A stretch of DNA of 64,000 bases. Origin: Cryptomeria japonica (Eukaryota > Streptophyta > Pinopsida > Cupressales > Cupressaceae). The notes below the pieces were generated by a model that saw nothing but the letters and a program-made list of their open reading frames with translations, was not told the DNA's origin and searched no databases. The translations under genes and the position numbers were made by a program. This document shows, one piece after another, positions 20,108 through 32,950 of the stretch. How positions within the stretch are numbered: position 1 is the stretch's first letter; the number at the start of each line of letters is the position of its first letter. Where the stretch lies: positions 523,326,137 through 523,390,136 of the forward strand of contig NC_081414.1 in assembly GCF_030272615.1 (NCBI RefSeq), in the 5' to 3' direction.

Positions 20108-22497
20108 TTTGAACTTTTGGTTCAATGATCACTAGCTTCTAATCATCTACTGCATCAGACTTGTTGGCATCATCAAATTTGTCAAAATACTCCTAAACTT
20201 TCACATTAAAAATTTCCACAATCTTCTTGGTTCTTTTGTTAAAACACTTGAATGCTTTGCTCTTAGTTGAGTAACCAAGGAAAGTTCCTTCATCACTTTT
20301 AAGATAAAACTTTCCATTATACTCATCTGTATTTGTGTAACACCTACTGCCAAAGACTTTGAAATGACTAACATTAGGAGTATGACCATACCATAATTCA
20401 TAGGGAGTTTTGTCACTACCTTTCTTGACCAAAATTTGGTTCATTATGTATACTGCAGTGCTAACTACTTCTCTCCAAAACATTTTAGGTACATCCCCTT
20501 GTATCAACATTGTTCTTGTTGCTTAAACTATGGTCTGGTTCCTCCTTTCGGCAATCCCATTTTGCTATGGTGTCCTTTGTGTAGATAGTTGTCTCTTGAT
20601 TCCATTCTCATCACAGTATTTCACAAATCCAACTAATGTGAATTCTCCACCCCGGTCAAATGTAAAGCACTTTAGGTTCTTACCGGTTTATTTCTCCACT
20701 AAGGATTTGAATGCCTTAAACTTTCTAAAAGAATCAGACTTCTCCTTCAAAATTGTAACCCACATCATTCTTGAATGATCATCAGTAAATATCATGAAAT
20801 ATTTATCACCTTGAAAAATCCTAGTCCTGAGAGGACCACATAAATCAGTGTGCACCAAATCTAAAATATTTTCAGAAGAAAATGATTTTCTTTTGAAAGA
20901 TGAAGTAGTCATTTTACCCAACTGACACTCCTTACAAATCACATTGTCTAGTTTGACTAGTTGTGGCATAGCTCCAACCATACTTGAGTTTCTAACCTTG
21001 ACCAAATTATCAAAATTTACATGCCAAAATATTCTATGCCATAGCCAACTATCCTCAACTTTTGCAACCAAACAATTGTTAACATTAGTGTTCCTTTTGT
21101 CTGTTTACCAGTAGCAATCAGTTCTCCTTTGCTTCCTAAAATCTTACACACTCCATTCTTGAACTCAAGATGATAACCTTTATCACTTAGCTGACCAACA
21201 CTCAACAAGTTATGTGTCAATCCTTCAACCCAATACACATCATCAGGATTACTTTTTCCATTTATGAAAATTGAACCTTTACCTTTTACCAAGAATGGTG
21301 TATTGTTGCCAAATCTCACTACTCCACCATAAAATTATTCAAGTGAGATGAACTTGCTCTTGTCACCAGTCATGTGGTGTTAGCAACCACTATCAATGAC
21401 CCACTCATCACTATTGTCAATGTGGGACACTAAAGTTTTCTTGTTAGAGAGATCTTCCTTAACTGCTACAAAAACAATTTACTCATTATCTTCATCCTCT
21501 AATTCCTCATTGGTAACACCTTCATCTACTACAAGATAACATTGTTTCTTACATTTTCCCTTAAACTTTCTAAACTTTTCTTTTTGATCACTATCAGTAC
21601 AATTAGTAGCAATATGTCCTATTTTGTTACATGAGAAGCACTTAAGAGGAAGCTTGCCTTTGTACTTACCGGTGCCTCTAGGAAGTTTCTTTGCCAATAA
21701 AGCCTCAGTTTCTATCAGGTTATGTTCATCATCCACTCCTTCATTACCACTGCCATGATGACCTGACTATATTCATGGTTATGATAGGCATCCTTTCCTT
21801 TTCTTACCAGTGCACTAGATAGATACTAATGCTTTGAAAGTAGGTTCTTCTTTAGGTACACTATCATCAAATCTATTCAATTCAAAAGTAGTAAGCTTGC
21901 CTATCAATGAATCAACTATAACTTTATCTTTGCTGATTGACCTCAATTCTTGGATAAAAGATACTCTAATAGCATAATCAAGCAGTAAGGTTCTAAGCAT
22001 TTTACTCACCACTGTGTCTTCTACTATGGTTCCAGTAGCACTTTTGATTCCTCCAACTACTTCTTTTATCCTTTATCTGTACTGGGTGATGTTCTCACCT
22101 TCCATCATCCTCATTTCATCAAACTTGCATCTTAGACATTCTTCATAAGCGGTTTTTAAAATTTAACTTTTCCCAAACTTCATAAGTAGTTTCTAAACCA
22201 TGAACATCAATATACTTAGAAATAGAAAGAGTACTTACAATGGCTTCCAATGCTTGAATATTCTCCTATTGCTCCTTGAGTTGATCTACAATCAGAGTAC
22301 CGGTAGGAGGTGTGTATTGATTAACCACATGCTCCTATAAATGTGGCCCCATACCTTTGATGTAGATCTTCATTATATCACTCTAGATTCTATAGTTATC
22401 CTTTGTGAACATAGGACCTTCCTTCTTCATCATCTCAGATCTTTACCTCAAACAGTTAAGCTTCTGCACAAAGAGGACCTAGGGATCTAATACCAAT
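20108..22497 (-). pseudogene. Copia B2 internal part: gag, protease, integrase
   Basis: Reading leftward from the PBS there is a damaged gag with SLIGKLTTFELNRF near 21890. A CCHC zinc knuckle CFSCNKIGHIATNC lies near 21610-21650, a protease DSGC region near 21390, and WVEGLTHNLLSVGQL near 21220. The integrase zinc and core regions follow (CKECQLGKM, VHTDLCGPLRT), then the integrase tail (YELWYGHTPNVSHFKVFGSR, FLGYSTKSKAFKCFNKR). The sequence ends near 20108 in the integrase-RT linker. Stops and shifts are frequent. RT and RNase H do not follow; the sequence flips strand instead. Together with 24080-25185 this forms a circularly permuted copy around one LTR. Confidence 0.85.
22483..22497 (-). 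other. Copia B2 primer-binding site
   Basis: The minus strand reads TTGGTATTAGATCC directly inside the LTR end. Plant copia elements normally have TGGTATCAGAGCC, complementary to the 3' end of initiator-Met tRNA. The two differences (C to T, G to T) fit decay. Confidence 0.75.
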
Positions 22498-24079
22498 TGT
22501 TATTATGAGGATCCAATTATTACTGAGAGGGGGGGGGGGTGAGTCAATAATAAAACAAATCTTCAACACTTCACAAAATTGTACCTATAACTACTCAAAC
22601 AATCTACTTAAGATGATTTAACAAACCATTCACTCAAGTGTTCATCAATATGCAAATAATGTAAAGATATCATCTGCACAAATAAACAATGCATCCACCA
22701 CATGAACACATATATTTTTTATTTGGAAACCCAACTGGGAAAACCATGGTGGGAATTAGCACTCAAAATATATTTGCACTCTTTTAGAATGCGACCGGTT
22801 AAAGGCCTAGCCCAGTTAAGAGCTTACAATATTCCTAGTTAAGAGAACACCCTATTAGGAGTCACCCAATCAAGGGATTTTTCCTCAGCCCTATTTGGAG
22901 CTCTACCCTATTAAGAGTAACCTTGTTAAAGGATTTCAAACTCATGTTAATGAGCCACCCGATGAAGGGATTTACAATATCAGACCTGTTAGGATCTACC
23001 TAGTTAAGGGATTTCAAATTGTTATAATTGTTAGGGAACAATAGGGGAAATGATTTGATTACAACACTTCCTTGATTGCTAGTACAAATCCTTTTTAGCA
23101 CAACTATGCTACACACATCCAGACACTTCAATCTAGTTCACAATACCTTCTTCTCAAACCACAAACACAAAATATCTTCTCCAACTAGACCTGTGCTACA
23201 CACATCCAGACACTTCAATCTAGTTCACAATACCTTCTTCTCAAACCACAAACACAAAATATCTTCTCCAACTAGACCTAAATACACTTTTTAGTTAGGG
23301 TGGCTACAAACCCTAATTACATCAAAATATAATGAATTTACATTCAGCGTGACAAAAAACTCCACCAAAATACATTACAGACCATTACAACAACTTTCTA
23401 GATGATTTCCACTCTTGACTGATCACCGCACATTGATTTAATAAGCAATCAGACCCTTGTTTCATTCTCTTAAGTACTTTGTAGTTGTCCAAGAAATCTG
23501 ATCCTTGTACGTGCCCAAATACCATTTTATAATTAAATATAGATTATGACACATCATCACTAATTTATTATCATGATAAGATCCACCGCCAAACCTTAAA
23601 TCATTACCGGTTAAAGATCTGATACCGGTATTCATTCTTCTTCACAGAGTTCATAACAATCAATTATAAATGTGCTTTCGAGTTCACCAAACTTGATGCA
23701 ATTTCAATCACAGACTCATGCCAATGTTATGAACATATATTCTGAACTGCAACACCTAAATCTTCTCCAATCATCCATACCATTCTCTTGATCATAACAT
23801 TGTTCCTGTTTACCGGTTGACAGTAAATTAGCAATTTTGTTGTCTAACTGATTCCACTACTGGTTAGGCTATACCAGTTGGTATAGATAACCTAGATGAC
23901 TAAAAAACCATGGTTTCCATCAATGAAAACACAAATAAAGTCATCAAATATCCTATTACAATTCTATCATTATCATCAAGTCAACAATCTCCTCATATCA
24001 GCTTTACCTGTCATCTTCTCATATCAACTTTACTGGTCATCTTCTCATCTCAACATCATCTCCATTAGTTATGCCAACA
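22498..24079 (-). repeat. Copia B2 LTR (single, shared by both halves)
   Basis: On the minus strand it starts TGTTGGCATAAC at 24079 and ends TCATAATAACA at 22498. A PBS follows on one side and a polypurine tract (AACGGGGAGAT, just right of 24079) on the other. It therefore serves as 5' LTR for 20108-22497 and as 3' LTR for 24080-25185. It is about 190 bp longer than the B3 LTR, partly because of an 87-bp tandem duplication. Confidence 0.85.
23108..23281. repeat. 87-bp tandem duplication in Copia B2 LTR
   Basis: Two apparently identical 87-bp units start at 23108 and 23195 (GCTACACACATCCAGACACT). The corresponding place in the B3 LTR (about 28895-28990) has one copy. The identity of the units suggests the duplication is younger than the divergence of the two LTRs. 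Confidence 0.9.
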
Positions 24080-25185
24080 ATCTCCCCGTTTGGCATTGTT
24101 AGCAACACCAAAATCTCACCAAAAGATCACTATGTAAAACTAGAACTCTAACTGTTATGATTGTTGTCTAGTTCTTCTCCCTTCATTAGTTCTTCTATTT
24201 CTGCTCTTCACTATTCTTCTCCCCCTTTACTTTTCTTCTCCCCCTTTGACAACAATGCCAAAGATGCAAAGTGTCAAATTCATCTTCTGATGCTAATGTT
24301 TTCTTCATCTCTGCTGCTCCCCCTAATGAGTAGCTCATTTCTCATCAATCCACAGTGAAAGATCTTCAATTAGTCAACTGGATTGATGCTACAACATCTT
24401 AGTTTACCTTCAGTAGGGGTGTAACCCCTAGCTTGCCTCTGAGATACTCAAAGGTTTCTTTAGGTAATGGCTTAGTGAAGATGTATGCCAACCGCTCCTT
24501 TCTTGACACATGATCCATCTTGACTTGCTTTTTGTGCATTCTTTCTCTTAGATAATGATACTTTAGCTCAATATGTTTTGTTCTAGCATGAAATACATGA
24601 TTCTTTGAAATGTTTGTTGCACTTGTATTATCACAATATATGACCACCAGTTCTATCATAGTCTCCTTCAATCCTTCTAATACATGACTCATCCATATTC
24701 CTTGTATAAAATTCATAGATGCAACCACATACTTTGCTTCTGTTGTAGACTGAGAAATGCAACTTTATTTCTTACTAGTCCAGGATACCAGTCTTCCTCC
24801 TAGAAAGGATGCACCACCCATTGTGCTCTTTCGGTCATCTATATTACCTTACCAATCAACATATTTGAAAACCTTCAAATAGAAGTTTCCTTTGTATGGA
24901 CACCATAATCCATAATCAATAGTTCCTCTAAGATACCTAAAAATTCTCTTCGCTACCACCATATGAGTCTCTTTAGAACTTTTCTAAAATCTAGCCACTA
25001 TACCAACTGCATGAGCAATGTGCGGTCTGATATGAACAACATAGTGTAGTTTACCAATCATTGATCTATACTCAGTTTCATCCACTGGATCTGAATCATC
25101 TTCCTTGGATAATCTGCAACTAGTAACCATAGGGGTTCCAACCGATTTACAGTCTTCCATTCCAAAGGTTCTTGAGAATTTGTGT
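24080..25185 (-). pseudogene. Copia B2 permuted part: RT end and RNase H
   Basis: Reading leftward from 25185 the frame opens at FSRTFGMEDCKSVGTPM, the end of RT. It continues through RLSKEDDSDPVDETEYRSMI, HYVVHIRPHIAHAVG and RNase H words (YCDNTSATNISKN, AKYVVASMNF, LAYIFTKPLPKETFEYLRG) to GVTPLLKVN. Non-coding sequence with a polypurine tract at the LTR boundary follows. The middle of RT, including the catalytic DD, is absent from both halves of B2. At 25185 it abuts the plus-strand B3 fragment. Confidence 0.8.
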
Positions 25186-27830
25186 TGAAGGATTGAAGCA
25201 TAACTTGTTGAGAGTTGGTCAGTTAAATGATAAAGGTTATCTCTTGAGTTCAAGAATGGAGTGTGCAAGATTTTAGGAAGCAAAGGAGAAATATTTGCTA
25301 TTGGTAAACATACAAAATGTAACTTATTCCATCTGAACACTAATGTTAACAGTTGTTTGGTTGAAAAAGTTGAGGACAGTTGGCTATGACATAAAAGATT
25401 TTGTGATGCAAATTTTGATAATTTGGTCAAGGTTAGCAAGTCAAGTATGGTTAGAGGTATGCCACAACTAGTAAAACTAGACAATGAGATTTGTAATGAG
25501 TGTCAGTTGGGTAAGATGACTAATTCCTCTTTCAAAATAAAATCATTTTCTTCTGAGAAATATTTTAGATTTTGTGCACACTGATTTATGTGGTCCTATG
25601 AGGACTAGGAGTTTTCAAGGTGATAAATATTTCATGATATTTACTAATGATCATTCAAGAATGATGTGGGTTACATATTTTAAGGAGAAGTCTGATGCTT
25701 TCAGCAAGTTTAAGGCATTCAAAACCGGTAAGAACCTAAAGTTCCTGAGATCTAACTGGGGTGAAGAATTCACATCAGCTGAATTTGTGAAATACTATGA
25801 TGAGAATGGAATCAAGAGACAACTATCTACACCAAGGAAATTATAGCAGAATGGGATTGCAAAAAGGAGGAACCAGACCATAGTAGAAGTAGAAAGAACA
25901 ATGTTGATACAATAGGATGTACCTAAAAATTTTTGGAGAGAAGCAGTCAGCACTACAATATACACAATGAACCAGATATTGGTCAAGAAAGGTAGTGACA
26001 AAACTCGCTATGAATTATGGTATGGTCATACTCCTAATGTTAGTCATTTCAAAGTCTTTGGCAATAGGTGTTACATAAAAAGAGATGACTATATAGGAAA
26101 GTTTGATCCTAAAAGTGATGAATAAACTTTCCTTGGTTACTCAACTAAGAGAAAATCATTCAAGTACTTTAACCAGTGGAAGAAGAAGAAGAAGAAGATG
26201 CTTCTACATCGGAACTATTTATACCTAGATATGTAAAGTTGAATCACTTTGCAGATCAGATAATTGGAGATAGGAATGCTAGAGTACAAACAAGAAGAAA
26301 GATCAAAGAAAGAGATTGTCTAATTTCCACAATTGAACCCAAGACAATGAAGGAATCTCTCAAGGAAGATGATTGGATAAAGGCTATGCAGGAGGAGCTT
26401 GATCAAATAGAGGAGAACAACACTTGGTCACTTGTCCCTAGACCAACTGATAATAATGTGATTTGTACTAAGTGGGTGTTCAGGAACAAATTGAATGAAG
26501 ATGGTGAAGTGATTAGGAACAAGGATAGACTAGTTTGCAAAGGATATGCACAAGAAGAAGGTGAGGATTATGGAGAAACCTTTGCACCGGTTACTAGACT
26601 TGAAAAGAATGCTACTTGAATTTGCAAAATTCAAAGGATTCAAGATATGGATGTTAATTCTACATTTTGAATGGAATTCCAGAAGAAGAGGTTTACATTG
26701 AACAACCAGATGGGTTTGCATTGATTGAAGATAAGGACATAGTGTGCAAACTTCATAAAGATTTTTATGGGTTAAAGAAAGCTCCAAGGGCATGGTATTA
26801 GAGACTCCATTCATACCTGATAAAGATTGATTTTTAAAGAACCAGTGAGGACAACACAATTTACTTGAAGACAAAAGGAGACAAGTTATTGATTGCAAAA
26901 GTGTTTGTTGATGATATCATATTTGGAGGAGATGATGACATGAGTTTAACTTTTGCAGAAGAAATGAAAAAGGAATTTGAAATGTCTTTGATAGGTGAAA
27001 TCAAAATTTTCATTGGTTTATAGGTCCAATAGATGGAAGGAAGAATCTTTATCAGTCAGTCCAAATATGTGAAGGAGGTATTTAAAACCTTTGGAATGGA
27101 AGACTCTAAACCGGTTGGAACCCCTATGGTTACTAGTTGTAGATTATCCAAGGAAGATGATTCATATCTAGTGGATGTAATTGAGTATAGATCAATGATT
27201 GGTAAACTACACTATGTTGTTCATAGGATCCTAGACATTGCTCATGCAGTTGGTATTGTTGCTATATTTTACAAAAGTCATAAAGAGACTCATATGGTGG
27301 CAGTGAAGAGAATTTCCAAGTATCTTAGAGGAACTATTGATTATGGATTATGGTATCCATACAAAGGAAACTTCTCTTTGAAGGCATTCACAAATGTTGA
27401 TTGGGAAAGGAATATAGATGACCAGAAGAGCACAACCAGTGGTGCATTATTTCTAGGAGGAAGACTGGTATCCTAGACTAGTAAGAAACAAAGTTGTGTT
27501 TCTCAGTCTACAAAAGAAGTAGAGTATGTGGCTACATCTATGAACTTTACAAAAGAAATATGAATGAGTCATGTATTAGAAGGATTCAAGGAGAGTATGA
27601 CAGAACCGATGGTATAATAAAAGTGCAATAAACATCTCAAAGAATCTTGTATTGCAAGCTAGAACAAAGCATATTGAACTAAAGTATCATTATCTTAGAG
27701 AAAGAAAGTAGGAAAAGAAAGTTAGGATGGATCATGTGTCAAGAAAGGAGTAGTTAGTAGACATAATCACTAAGATATTTCCTAAAGCAACCTTTGAGTA
27801 TCTTAGAGGCAAGCTAGGGGTTATACCCCT
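25186..27830 (+). pseudogene. Copia B3 pol, 5'-truncated
   Basis: It starts at VEGLKHNLL, the same codon as B1. The integrase zinc part is shifted, and the core is readable from 25574 (VHTDLCGPMRTRSFQGDKYF); the second aspartate is lost (RSNWGEEF). The integrase tail, a native GAA tract (26176) and RT follow (WIKAMQEELDQIEENNTWSL, ICTKWVFRNKLNEDGEV). The RT catalytic motif VFVDDIIFGGDDD near 26908 looks intact. The RT end and RNase H lie at 27033-27830 (ISQSKYVKEVFKTFGMEDSK, RISKYLRGTIDYGLWYPYKG). Many stops and shifts are scattered throughout. PPT copies and the LTR follow. Confidence 0.85.
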
Positions 27831-28194
27831 AAAAAAGTCAACTAACATGTTGTTGCAACATCAATCTAGTGGAATAATTGAAGCTCTTTCACTATGGATT
27901 GATGAGAAATGGGATACTCCTCAGGGGGAGCATCAGAGATGAAGAAAACATTAGCAACAAAAGATGAATTTGACACTTTGCACCTTTGGCATTGATGTCA
28001 AAGGGGGAGAAGAAAAGTAAAAAGGGAGAAGAAAAGTATTGAGGGAGAAGAAAAGTAATGAGGGAGAAGAATAGTGAAGAGAAGAAAGAGAAGAACTGAT
28101 GAAGGGAGAAGAACAATACAATTTTCATAATAGTTAGAGTTCCATTTTTACATAGTGAGATTTTGGTGTTGCCATCAATGCCAAAGGGGGAGAT
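27831..28194 (+). other. Copia B3 PPT region
   Basis: Non-coding stretch with AGGGGGAG words near 27922 and 28002, several GGGAGAAGAA words at 28020-28110, and the terminal AAAGGGGGAGAT at 28183-28194 next to the LTR. Just before it is GTGTTGCCATCAATGCCAAA, nearly identical in Copia A and C. The inner sequence CCATCAATGCCAA can pair with TTGGCAT-aac-TGATGG at the LTR start, leaving the polypurine tract in the loop. Confidence 0.75.
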
Positions 28195-29587
28195 TGTTGG
28201 CATAACTGATGGAGATGAGAAGATGATCGGTAAAGTTGATATGAGGATATTATTGGCTTGATGGTGATGATATAATTATAATAGGATGTTTGATGAATTT
28301 ATTTGTGTTGTCATTGATGGAAAACATTTTTGTTTAGTCATATAGGTCATCTACACCAATCGGTATAGCCTAACTTGTAGTGGAATCAGTTAGACAACAA
28401 AACTGCTAAGTTGTTGTCAATTGGTAAACAGGAATAGAGATATGATCAAGAGACTAGTACAGACGATTGGAGAAGATTTAGGTGTTGTGGTTCAGAATAT
28501 ATGTTCATAACATTGGAATGAGTCTATGATTGAAATCACATCAAGTTTGGTGAATCAAAAAACACATTTATAACTGACTGTTATGAACTTTGTGAAGAAG
28601 AATGAATACTGGTATCGTATCTTTAACCGGTAATGATTTAAGGTTTGGTACTGGATCTTTTCATGATCATAAGTTAGTGATGATGTGTCATAATTTGTGT
28701 GTAATGATAACATGGTAGTTGGGCATGTACAAGGATCAAATTTCTTGGAAATCATTCAATGGTGAAAATCATTTAGAAATTTGTTGTAATGATATGTAAT
28801 GTATTTTGGCAGAGTGTTTTGCCATGCTAAATGTAAATTCATTGTATTTTGATGTAATTAGGGTTTGTAGCCACCCTAACTAAAAAGTGTATTTAGGGCT
28901 AGTTGGAGAAGAGAGTTTGTGTCGGTGGTCTAAGAAGAAGGTATTTCCAAACTAGATTGAAGTGTCTACATGTGTGTAGAAGAGTTGTTCTGAAAAGGAT
29001 CTCTACTATCAAGGAAGGAAGTGTTGTAATCAAATTATTTGCCATATTGTTCCCTAACAATTACAATAGTTTGAAATCCCATAACTAGGTAGATCCTAAT
29101 AGGTCTGATATTGTAAATCCCTTCACTAGGTGGCTCATTAGCTTGATTTTGAAATCCTGTAACAAGGTTACTCTTAATAGGGTAGAGCTCATAACAAGGT
29201 TGATGAAAAATCCCTTGACTGAGTGACTCCTAACAGGGTCTTCTCTTAATCGGGCATATTATGAGCTCTTAACTGGGCCAGGCCTTTAACAGGATGCATT
29301 CCAAAAGAGTGCAAATATATTGTGGGTGCTAATTCCAATCGTTTTTTTCCCAGTTAGGTTTCCACGTGAAAAATCTATGGATTCATGTGGTGGATGCATT
29401 GTTGATTTGTGCAGTTGATATCTTTACATTGTTTGCATATTGATGAACACTTGAGTGAATGGTTTGTTAAATCATCTTAAGAAGATTGTTTGAGTAGTTA
29501 TCGGTACAATTTTGTGAAGTGTTGCAGATTTGTTTTATTACTGATTGACCACCCCCTCTCAGTAATAATCGGATCTTCATAATAACA
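28195..29587 (+). repeat. Copia B3 3' LTR
   Basis: It starts TGTTGGCATAACTG directly after the polypurine tract and ends CTTCATAATAACA. The CCCCCTCTCAGTAATAATC stretch just before the end matches the B2 LTR. The five bases after it are ATTCT. The 5' end of the complex (18699) is truncated, so a target duplication cannot be tested. Confidence 0.85.
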
Positions 29588-29844
29588 ATTCTAAATCATA
29601 CCACATACTCATAACTAGGGCGACCAATTAACAACTGACAGGGCGAATACATGAACACTGACAACTAAACAAGTGTCTACTTAAACCTAGAGTGCGAAAG
29701 GGGAACTGTCGTCATCCTCAAACCACATATTTACCATTGGGAAAAGACACACTTGCACATGTCAAATCAAGGGAGCTCATACCTAGTTTCCCAGGATTGA
29801 TAAATGTCTAGCACCTGCAAGTCTTGCAACCACTAATGATGATG

Positions 29845-29847
<3 letters not shown>
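29588..29847. other. Spacer between Copia B LTR and microsatellite
   Basis: No coding region is visible and I recognise nothing in it. If the nesting model is right, it is Z sequence downstream of integrase. Confidence 0.35.
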
Positions 29848-29907
<60 letters not shown>

Positions 29908-30350
29908 CATATCTACATATATATATGTATATGCATATGTGTGTGTGTGTGTATATATATATGTATGTATATGCATAAACATATACATATATACATGTCT
30001 ATGTATATGTATATGCATATATATATACATAAACATATACATATATGTATATGTTTATGTATATATATATGCATATACATATACATATACATATACATGT
30101 ATATATACATATACACATGCATATACATATATATATATATGTATATATATACATATATACATATATGTATATATATACATATATACATATATGTATATAT
30201 ATACATATATACATATATGTATATATATACATATATACATATATGTAAATATATGCATATATATATATATGTATGTATATATATATATATGTATATATGT
30301 ATATATATATATATGTATATATGTATGTATATGTATATGTATATATATAA
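29848..30350. repeat. Compound microsatellite (CA)n then (TA/CATA)n with 26-bp higher-order units
   Basis: A (CA) run occupies about 29848-29900. About 450 bp of alternating purine-pyrimidine TA, CATA and GTATA words follow. Within this, four units of 26 bp start at 30141, 30167, 30193 and 30219; each begins GTATATATATACATATATAC. The tract lies where the Z integrase frame stops. The long open frames that cross it on both strands are repeat artefacts. Confidence 0.95.
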
Positions 30351-30351
30351 C

Positions 30352-32950
30352 AAACAAGTGGAAGAATATTGCAACGGAACATCCTTCTTGCAATGGGTGA
30401 TGTGACGTTGATTTCCACCAAATACAGTCAGATAATTTCCAAAATACAAAAGTGAACACTGGATCTCTATCTGATATGATCTTACGCAGAATATCATGCA
30501 ATTTGACAATGTCCCTAAACAAATCTGCATTACTGAAGTTGTTGTGTATGAATATCTGAGTGGTGAAAACTGTGCAACCTTAGTCAATCGATCAATGATG
30601 ACCATAATAGCATCATATCATCATGATGATGTAGGAAAACCAGCTATAAAATCCATGGAAATGATGTCCCATTTCCACTTTGGAACTACATGAGAATATA
30701 AATATCATGCCAGATGCTAATGTTCTACCTTAACCCAATGACACTCAAGGAAACATGACATCAAATCAGCTATGTATCTCCTCATACTTTCCCAAAAATA
30801 TAGTTGTCTCAAATCTACATGCATCTTCTTGACACAAGGATATGGCAAGTAAGGTGCATGATGAGTCTCTACTAGAATCAACTTATGAAGTCCATTGGAT
30901 GGTGGAACATAAATGCATCCCATGTGTCTAAGAAGACTATTTTCATCCACTGAATATCCTGCATGTCTGCCCTGTAAATCTCTACCTAATGCAATCTTTG
31001 AACTAGCCTCCTAATACCAAGCATCTGTTGGAAGTGCACTAAGAATACAACTCCTCAAATCTACCTCAAGCGTCACTACTGATATATCATGTCTCCTAAA
31101 GCTCAAGGCATTCACAACTACATTCTCCTTCCCCTAAATATATTTCACCTCAAAATCATACTCACATAGAAACTACATCAAGTGCCTCTGTCGAGCATTC
31201 AAATTTGGTTGTGTAAATATATACTATAAACTACAGTGATATGTGTGTAGCTTGAATCGATGCCCTAAAGAAAAGTGCCTCCATCTAACAAAGGCATGAA
31301 ACAATGCCACTAACTTAAGATCATGTGTGGGATAATTTAGCTCATGATCTTTGAGTTTCTGTAGCTCATATGCTATGACTCTGCCATCCTACATCAAGAC
31401 TGCTCCTAGGCCCTCTAATGAAGCATCAGTACAAACAACAAAATAACCTAGTGGATCTAGAACTGCAAGAACTAGTGCACTGGTCAACCTCTCCTTAAGG
31501 ATCCTAAAATTTATCTCACAACACTCTGACCAAATGAATTTCTTCCCTTTTCTTTGAAGAGAAGTAATGGGGTGAGCAATCTTGGAAAAATCCTGCACAT
31601 ATATCGGTAATAACCAGCAAGTCCCATAAAACTATGCACCTCACCCACATTAGTGGGTACTAGCCAATCCACTAATGCCTGAATATTCAAGGGATCAATT
31701 GTGATACCCTTTCTTGATATAACATGGCCTAAATATCTAACCTTTGACTAGAATAACTCACACTTCGCCAAGTTGGTGTACAGTTGATTCTCCCTAAGGC
31801 ACTACAAAACTTGTCTGACATGATCTTCATGCTCCTCAACTGATCTAGAATAAATCAAAATGTTAGCTAGGAAAACCAATAAAAATCCATCCAAGTATGT
31901 CTTGACCACACCATTCATCAAACTCATGAAGACCAATGGTGCATTCACGAGACCGAATGGCACAACTGTGAACTCATAGTGCCCATACCTAGTACGAAAA
32001 GTTGTGCAGTGTATGTCTGCCTCATGTATCTTTAACTGATGATATCTAGACTTAAGGTCAATTTTAGAAAAGACCTTTGCATCCTTAATTTGGTCTTATA
32101 AGTCATCAATCTGAGGAAAATGATTCTGATTCTTTACCATCACCTTATTCAATTGTCTGAAGTCAATGCACAACCAAAGAGAACCATCCTTCTTCTGCAC
32201 AAATAGCATAGGTGCACCCCATGGGGATACATTGGGACAAATGAAACCCTTCTCCAACAACTCCTCAAGCTATACTCTCAGCTCACTCAATTCTTGAGTG
32301 GTCATCCTATAAGGAGCCTTAGAGTTAGGCTCTACTCCTAGCACAAGATCAACCCTGAAATGTATCTCACACTGAGGGGGCATCCTTGGAATCTCATTGG
32401 GAAAGACATTTGCAAAATCCTGAAGAATAGGAATCTGTTGCAATAACTCCTCTAAACTTATTCCCTCATCCATGTCCCTTAGTCTAACTACAAATAATTG
32501 GCAACCTTTATGTGTGCATCTCTTCATGTGTATGGCATAAATCATGCGAAGAGAGATAGGTCTCTGAATCCCTACAATCTCCACACTCTTCCCACCATCA
32601 TCTACACACTAAAATCTCTTGCTTTTAAAATCTATCTACGCTTGGTGACCCAAGCCAATCCATGCCAAGATCCACATCATAATATCCCAATGCCATAACA
32701 CAAAGATCCATTGAAGTATGGAAGTCAACCATAGCCAAAGGACAACTGAGAACAAGGGAATCCACTACTACCTTGGACCTTATAGATAACTCTACCTGCC
32801 ACCTATCATCCTGCTTTTCCATAACAAGCCTGCATCTCTCAACTAAGAAAGGTGAAATAAAAGAATTAGATACTCTAGAGTCAAATAATACTGAAAATGA
32901 AATACTACCTATCACACCTAATGTCTCCACAACCATGACCTAATGATCAT
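30352..32950 (-). pseudogene. Gypsy Z pol: protease, RT, RNase H, integrase (decayed)
   Basis: From right to left the order is as follows. Protease at 32936-32625 has LFDSRVSNSFIS, with the normal DSG changed to DSR. RT at about 32580-31700 has [30 protein letters not shown] and the active-site region reading [10 protein letters not shown], so both catalytic aspartates are gone. RNase H is at about 31600-31200 (FVVCTDASLEGLGAVLM). The integrase zinc region is at 30880-30720 (HHAPYLP, MSCFLECHWVK). The integrase core is at 30680-30360 ([21 protein letters not shown]). Numerous stops and shifts make it non-functional. The integrase C-terminus and any chromodomain are missing beyond the microsatellite. 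Confidence 0.8.

Noticed and set aside
29824-30605. Long open frames of Tyr/Ile/His/Cys-rich protein on both strands
   Set aside because: They cross the CA/TA microsatellite; the amino-acid pattern is just the repeat translated.
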